Shown: in pieces, positions 4,763-8,389 of the stretch
How positions within the stretch are numbered: position 1 is the first letter of the stretch
How the letters are laid out: every line of letters starts with the position of its first letter
Origin: Pseudomonadota bacterium
Lineage (GTDB): Bacteria; Desulfobacterota; DSM-4660; Desulfatiglandales; B25-G16
DNA: 8,389 bases
Reading direction: 5' to 3'
NCBI GenBank assembly: GCA_030633645.1
Contig: DAOVRY010000019.1
Span: 1-8,389 of the forward strand
Translations under genes and position numbers: made by a program
The notes under the pieces: model-generated
What the model was told of the DNA's origin: nothing
The model's input: only the letters and a program-made list of their open reading frames with translations
Databases searched by the model: none

Positions 4763-6415
4763 ATGAATACAAATTTTTTGCTAGAAAAGCACCAAATTCA
4801 TGAACGAGGGCATTGCAATATCATCCTCGCCATAGTATTTCCTGTCATCTTGGTGTTCCTCACATTCTGTCTTCCTCTATCCTCCCACGGGTCTACAAAA
4901 ACCCTTATCCTTTTACCATTAAAGATCTATGCCGATCAATCCAAGTCCTACCTTGGGCAGGGGGTTAGGAGCATGCTGCTTTCCCGGCTTTCCGGAGGGG
5001 ATATAGAGGTTATAGGTGACGAAAAGGTTACCTCTCTTCTCGGGGAAGAGGAGAAAGCGGGAATAACCGTTCAGAAAAGGGCCGAGGAGTTGGCCAGGCG
5101 TCTCGATGCAGACTGTGCCATCTTTGGGAGCATCACTGCTATAGGCGGCGGGTATAGTCTGGATCTATCACTGCTCCAGATAAGTCAAAGCGGGTCCACA
5201 GTGACAAGGGTTTCTAAGGCCGTGGATGAAGATCAATTCATTCCTCAATTGTCTGATGTAACGTATCAGTTAAGGGCTATCATCGAAGGAAAAGAGATAC
5301 CTACCCAGAAAATGGAAGAGAAGGCAACCATTTTACCAAAACCAGAGACGGCAAAAGGTATCTTTTCAAAATTAGAGCAGGATAAGCAGGGACCAGCGGT
5401 CGTAGAAAAGGGTCTCTTTTTTAAGCCTACCAAGGAATACCAGGCTTTCAAACCAACAGGTAAGATCACAATAGATATGACTGTTATGGCCTTTGCTATG
5501 GGAGATCTAGATGGTAATGGGATGCCTGAACTACTTGCTCTTGGACGGAAGAGGCTTAATATCTACCAGAGACAAGGAACGTCCTTTGCCCTCAAGGAAA
5601 GTCTCAAGGCAGACCTTGGTGAGGATTTTCTTAAGGTCAGTGCCGGCGATACCGATAATAATGGTCGAGCAGAGATCTATCTAGTAAGCCGCTATGGTCA
5701 AAGGGCCCGGAGCACTGTTCTGGAATGGACCGGAGAATTTAAAAGAATTTATCGCCGGATAGGCCACATGCAGGCAGTAAAGGATCCAGGTTTAAACAAA
5801 TCCCTGGTACTCTTTCAGGACTCCAAGGTTGATGAGTTTTTTAGTGGCAGGATATATGTTATGAATTACGATCAAAAGGGAAAATTTACCCAAAGTGAAC
5901 AACTACCTGAACTCAGAGGAGTCCAGTTCTATACCTTAACCTTTTTTGACTTTGATAAAGACAAAGAGGCGGAATGGCTTGGTTTAGGAGAGGAATCCAG
6001 GCTTTATGTGTGGGACAACCAGGGTGACACCATGTGGAGCGGAGACAAACATCTCGGAGGCACCAACAACAGCATCCGGTTAGGAGATATGCCTCGTGGG
6101 GATTTACCCCCCAGGATTGCCTTTAACAGCAGACTCCTGGTAACAGATATTGACGGAGATGGAAAAAAGGAGATTTTAGCCATCAAAAACATACCTCTGA
6201 TAGAACATACACTTGATTTCAAGGTCTATACTAAGTCAAATCTGATCGCCTACAGAGTGGAAGGTACAAGCCTCTTTCCAGCATGGACAACCAGGGACAT
6301 TGATTACTGTCTAATGGATACGCAGATGGAGGGCTCAACCCTCTTTCTTGCCGCACAAAAGGCCAAAATGACAGCCTTCACCAAAGGCTCTGGCCTTATC
6401 ATGTGGTTTGAATAG
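4763..6415 (+). CDS. Secreted FG-GAP/VCBS-type repeat protein with TolB/FlgO-like N-terminal domain
   Basis: A 550-residue exported protein. Residues 19-40 are a hydrophobic export segment (signal peptide or signal anchor). Residues 46-175 start TKTLILLPLKIYADQSKSYL and contain DADCAIFGSITAIGGGYSLD, a pattern like TolB N-terminal/FlgO/CsgG-type periplasmic domains. A charged linker (180-235) follows. The C-terminal half carries four Asp-rich loops of the calcium-binding FG-GAP/VCBS type: GDLDGNG (247-253), GDTDNNG (295-301), DFDKDKE (396-402) and DIDGDGKKE (462-470), spaced as blades of a beta-propeller. The likely place is the periplasm or outer envelope; function unknown. The ATG at 4763 is chosen, though its ribosome-binding site is weak; a TTG at 4748 would add five residues. 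It stands alone, with no promoter seen. Confidence 0.75.
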   Translation: MNTNFLLEKHQIHERGHCNIILAIVFPVILVFLTFCLPLSSHGSTKTLILLPLKIYADQSKSYLGQGVRSMLLSRLSGGDIEVIGDEKVTSLLGEEEKAGITVQKRAEELARRLDADCAIFGSITAIGGGYSLDLSLLQISQSGSTVTRVSKAVDEDQFIPQLSDVTYQLRAIIEGKEIPTQKMEEKATILPKPETAKGIFSKLEQDKQGPAVVEKGLFFKPTKEYQAFKPTGKITIDMTVMAFAMGDLDGNGMPELLALGRKRLNIYQRQGTSFALKESLKADLGEDFLKVSAGDTDNNGRAEIYLVSRYGQRARSTVLEWTGEFKRIYRRIGHMQAVKDPGLNKSLVLFQDSKVDEFFSGRIYVMNYDQKGKFTQSEQLPELRGVQFYTLTFFDFDKDKEAEWLGLGEESRLYVWDNQGDTMWSGDKHLGGTNNSIRLGDMPRGDLPPRIAFNSRLLVTDIDGDGKKEILAIKNIPLIEHTLDFKVYTKSNLIAYRVEGTSLFPAWTTRDIDYCLMDTQMEGSTLFLAAQKAKMTAFTKGSGLIMWFE

Positions 6416-6420
6416 GAACT

Positions 6421-6713
6421 GGTTTAATTGGTTCTATTGGCTTTATTGGTTTTATTGGTTGAAAACAGTATGTGCCAACTATAGTAAGTTTTGAAACTCT
6501 CGAGTGTTGTCTTGTCCCACTCAATGCCAATCTCTTAGGGTTCTGCCCAGAGGCTAATTGAAGAAAGACAATTATAGAACTTTTCTTTTAGTGTTTTCTA
6601 AAGGTCAAGAAAGGGTACCAATTCAATTTCCGTTCCCTAACCGAATTTCTTTCCCGACGAAATGATCCAACACAACCAATCCAACCAATAAAACCAATGA
6701 AACAAGTTAAACC
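6421..6713. repeat. Inverted arrays of a 9-base repeat between convergent genes
   Basis: 6421-6461 reads as units of ATTGGTTNT/ATTGGNTTT with a 9-base period after GGTTTAA. 6671-6713 is its inverted copy (the complement starts GGTTTAAC and repeats CATTGGTTTT, ATTGGTTGG). The left array begins five bases after the plus-strand stop codon. The right array ends on the last base of the minus-strand stop codon. The 209 bases between (6462-6670) hold no ORF, hairpin or RNA gene that I can support. With such a long loop this is not an intrinsic terminator by itself. No other terminator was found for either gene. Confidence 0.7.
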
Positions 6714-8068
6714 TAATATTGACTCAACTCCCTGCCGGAGTAAACCATTTTCTCAACCTTTTCATATACCAGCTCGGTCGGGGTTTTCCCTGTTTCCCTG
6801 GCTTGCTCAAGGAGTTCTCTGAAATGAGTGCGACAGGGCAGCTCGATTTTTGGTTTTAACTGTTCTTCGGTAGCCTCATCCTGTAGCTGCCACAGCACAG
6901 CGGCTGCTATAACCCCACCAGTATTGTGTGCCCAATCCACGGCAAAGAGGATTCCAGCATCGGCAACCTTTTTGGCCAGCTCAATTTCCCCCTCTTTACT
7001 GGTTGCCCTAAGCTGGTTATTGGCTGAACCGAGTATTATCTTGAACTTGAACTGCGGTATCCTCTCCTCAGTTATGACGCCACCCATAGCACAGGGAGAA
7101 AAGATATCGGCATCTACCGTATATATCTCATCTGGCGGCACATCTCTGACTCTTTCTGAGCCGTATTTTTGCTGAAGTTGCTGCACCTTGCCTGGGTCTG
7201 TATCGGTAACCACAAGCCGAGCACCATCATCCAGCAGATACTCAGCCAACGGAAAGCCCACATGCCCCAACCCCTGTATGGCGATTGTTTTCCCGGACAG
7301 GTCTTTGGTTCCATATAGGAAGTCGCACGCCTCCTTTATAGCGCAGAGCTCGCCGTAGGCAGTAGGGGTTCCAGTTGAAGCCAGAGGGCTCTTTGTTCCA
7401 CCAATGAAGTTTCTGGTAAATCGTTCATGGATAACATCCACCATGGCCTCATCAAGGCCCATATCGGCTCCTACGAAAACCCGGCATCTATCAGGGATAT
7501 AACTCAGAAAACCCATGGTCTCGAAGTTGTCTAATCTGACGGGTGCGCATTGCACGACCGTTTTGCACCCGCCATAGGGTAGGGCCGCAACTGCATTCTT
7601 ATAGCTCATAGCGCGGGAGAGATTCAGGCCATCTATAATAACATCTATCTCAGGCTCATCCAGGTCATGTCGTCGCATGGCTCCTGCTCGAAGGACATGC
7701 TGTCTATTCTCCAGGCCCAGAGTGACACTATGTTTACAGAAGGCCACCCTGATATTTTTCCTACGATGATAAAAGAACTCAATACCTTCATGTCTACCCT
7801 CTCTCATAAGCTGTTCAATGCGCTCAAGATACTCCCCTAAACCGAGTTCTCTAAAATCGGCAACCAATTGTTCAGTGCCTTCCGCTCTGTAATTCTGGGT
7901 CAGAATATCAAGGTATGTAAAATTGGTGGTATATTTACTAAACTCAAGGTCGTCATCCCACTCCTTCATTCCCCTCAAAAAAAACCTGTTCTCTCTATGG
8001 CTAAAGAAAATCTCCAGGCTCGTCAGGTCTTTCTTTTCTATGAAATCAAATATACCATCTGCTTTCAT
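6713..8068 (-). CDS. Glu/Leu/Phe/Val-type amino-acid dehydrogenase with N-terminal extension
   Basis: A 451-residue NAD(P)-dependent enzyme that would oxidatively deaminate an amino acid to its 2-oxo acid. The two catalytic lysines of the leucine/phenylalanine dehydrogenase family are present and 12 residues apart as in that family: K157 (MSYKNAVAALP) and K169 (YGGCKTVV). The Rossmann fold has GLGHVG (266-271), with D289 at the end of the second strand favouring NAD. DIFSPCAMGGVI (321-332) and ILGSANNQL (345-353) are family signatures; HNTGG (381-385) follows. Leucine dehydrogenases are about 365 residues; the extra length is mostly in the first ~95 residues, which I do not recognise. The substrate-side segment usually holding LGGTR is replaced by GLENRQHVLRAGAMRRHDL, so specificity is probably not leucine. 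GAGGT lies 7 bases before the ATG (minus strand). It converges on the VCBS-type gene. Confidence 0.85.
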   Translation of the reverse strand: MKADGIFDFIEKKDLTSLEIFFSHRENRFFLRGMKEWDDDLEFSKYTTNFTYLDILTQNYRAEGTEQLVADFRELGLGEYLERIEQLMREGRHEGIEFFYHRRKNIRVAFCKHSVTLGLENRQHVLRAGAMRRHDLDEPEIDVIIDGLNLSRAMSYKNAVAALPYGGCKTVVQCAPVRLDNFETMGFLSYIPDRCRVFVGADMGLDEAMVDVIHERFTRNFIGGTKSPLASTGTPTAYGELCAIKEACDFLYGTKDLSGKTIAIQGLGHVGFPLAEYLLDDGARLVVTDTDPGKVQQLQQKYGSERVRDVPPDEIYTVDADIFSPCAMGGVITEERIPQFKFKIILGSANNQLRATSKEGEIELAKKVADAGILFAVDWAHNTGGVIAAAVLWQLQDEATEEQLKPKIELPCRTHFRELLEQARETGKTPTELVYEKVEKMVYSGRELSQY

Positions 8069-8154
8069 TGTTTTGACCTCTTATTTTTTGATTGCCCAGG
8101 TATCCGTGTCTCTCTGCCCGATATCATCTTTTTTCACTGGCCTACGTATCGGCG

Positions 8155-8389
8155 GGCTGTTGCCCAAACGGAATCCCTTTGAGCGGTCATTGCTACTGAG
8201 AGCATCAAATAGTTTGCAATATCGGGAGGGGCATGGGGTCTTTTCTGTTGTGACTGGTGGGAGGCGGCTGTCCTTTTCACGACTTATCAGTGGGGGAAGC
8301 CGCAGCTCTCCCGACTTGTGGGGAGAGAATGCGGTGGGGGCAAGTATCCCCCGTTGATAAGTCGTAGAAAAGACCAGGCCGGGAGCCTC
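8155..8389. mobile_element. Second member of the palindromic element family, partial (runs off right edge)
   Basis: Positions 8155-8191 repeat 441-478 with a single base deletion (GGCTGTTGCCCAAACGGAA...GAGCGGTCATT), then diverge completely from the first element. The interior contains a long hairpin. No matching right end is present before the window stops, so the full length is unknown. It begins 87 bases upstream of the dehydrogenase start, in the same relation to that gene as the first element has to the epimerase. No transposase is seen; the 8069-8154 stretch between shows only the dehydrogenase ribosome-binding site. Confidence 0.6.
8269..8375. repeat. Long imperfect hairpin of about 105 nt
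   Basis: The outer stem pairs 8269-8289 with 8355-8375 (17 of 21 Watson-Crick; the inner 11, ACGACTTATCA, are perfect). Inside, GGGGG 8292-8296 faces CCCCC 8348-8352, CCGCA 8300-8304 faces TGCGG 8330-8334, and CTCTCCC 8306-8312 pairs with GGGAGAG 8321-8327 around an 8-base loop. A second copy of the outermost arm, GGTCTTTTCT at 8237-8246, could compete for the same partner at 8366-8375. The result would be a long structured RNA or a cruciform if extruded. Coding is unlikely. Confidence 0.65.

Noticed and set aside
4554..4772. 72-codon minus-strand frame rich in Phe/Leu
   Set aside because: A product of AT-rich DNA opposite the toxin-antitoxin remnant and the start of the VCBS-type gene; no conserved pattern.
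6462..6670. Possible small RNA between the convergent genes
   Set aside because: No promoter-terminator pair or stable hairpin could be found by eye.
6828..7175. 115-codon frame antisense to the dehydrogenase
   Set aside because: It lies opposite the Rossmann-fold and C-terminal regions of the real gene; Ser/Ala-rich shadow translation.
7868..8357. Two plus-strand frames of 104 and 144 codons antisense to the dehydrogenase start
   Set aside because: They run through the opposite strand of a well-supported gene and into a structured repeat; composition is not protein-like.
8269..8375. Long hairpin considered as an integron attC site
   Set aside because: No RYYYAAC/GTTRRRY core pair at the ends; GTTGATA does not fit, and no integrase or cassette is present.

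Overview
The window looks like chromosomal DNA from a Gram-negative bacterium, most likely a Desulfobacterota/deltaproteobacterial-type anaerobe. This rests on two outer-membrane beta-barrel proteins with signal peptides, a methylmalonyl-CoA epimerase, a small double-CxxC zinc-ribbon protein and a secreted FG-GAP/VCBS-type protein. The taxonomic placement is inference from family content; there is no rRNA or other marker gene.

Layout, left to right. (1) The 5' part of a minus-strand methylmalonyl-CoA epimerase gene (1-374) runs off the left edge. (2) A repeat-rich intergenic stretch of about 690 bases follows: TCCGTTG heptamers, a nested palindromic MITE-like element (438-634), four copies of GTTACCA/TGGTAAC, and a second inverted-repeat element (811-987) that encloses a possible coding remnant. 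(3) A small zinc-ribbon gene (1064-1306, +) faces a FadL-type transporter gene (1438-2667, -). (4) A divergent regulatory region (2668-3071) holds a good promoter, an A-tract region and a long 5' leader for a porin-like gene (3072-4172, +), which ends at a strong intrinsic terminator. (5) An intergenic stretch of about 590 bases contains two palindromic elements and what looks like a decayed toxin-antitoxin pair. (6) A secreted protein of about 550 aa with a TolB/FlgO-like N-terminal domain and Ca-binding-type repeats (4763-6415, +) converges on an unusual Glu/Leu/Phe/Val-type dehydrogenase gene (6713-8068, -). Between them, 9-base-period repeats in inverted orientation abut both stop codons. 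(7) The right edge holds a second element that shares its 38-base end with the 438-634 element and contains a hairpin of about 105 nt.

Functionally, the FadL-type protein and the porin-like protein would bring hydrophobic and small hydrophilic compounds through the outer membrane. The epimerase (propionate/odd-chain/branched-chain routes) and the amino-acid dehydrogenase fit a life of oxidising or fermenting fatty and amino acids. The genes do not form one operon: each has its own intergenic region. The most notable theme is that almost every intergenic space holds a different palindromic or tandem-repeat family. The same 38-base module sits in the same orientation 65-125 bases upstream of both minus-strand metabolic genes. 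I do not see a defence system, CRISPR array, integron or complete mobile element.
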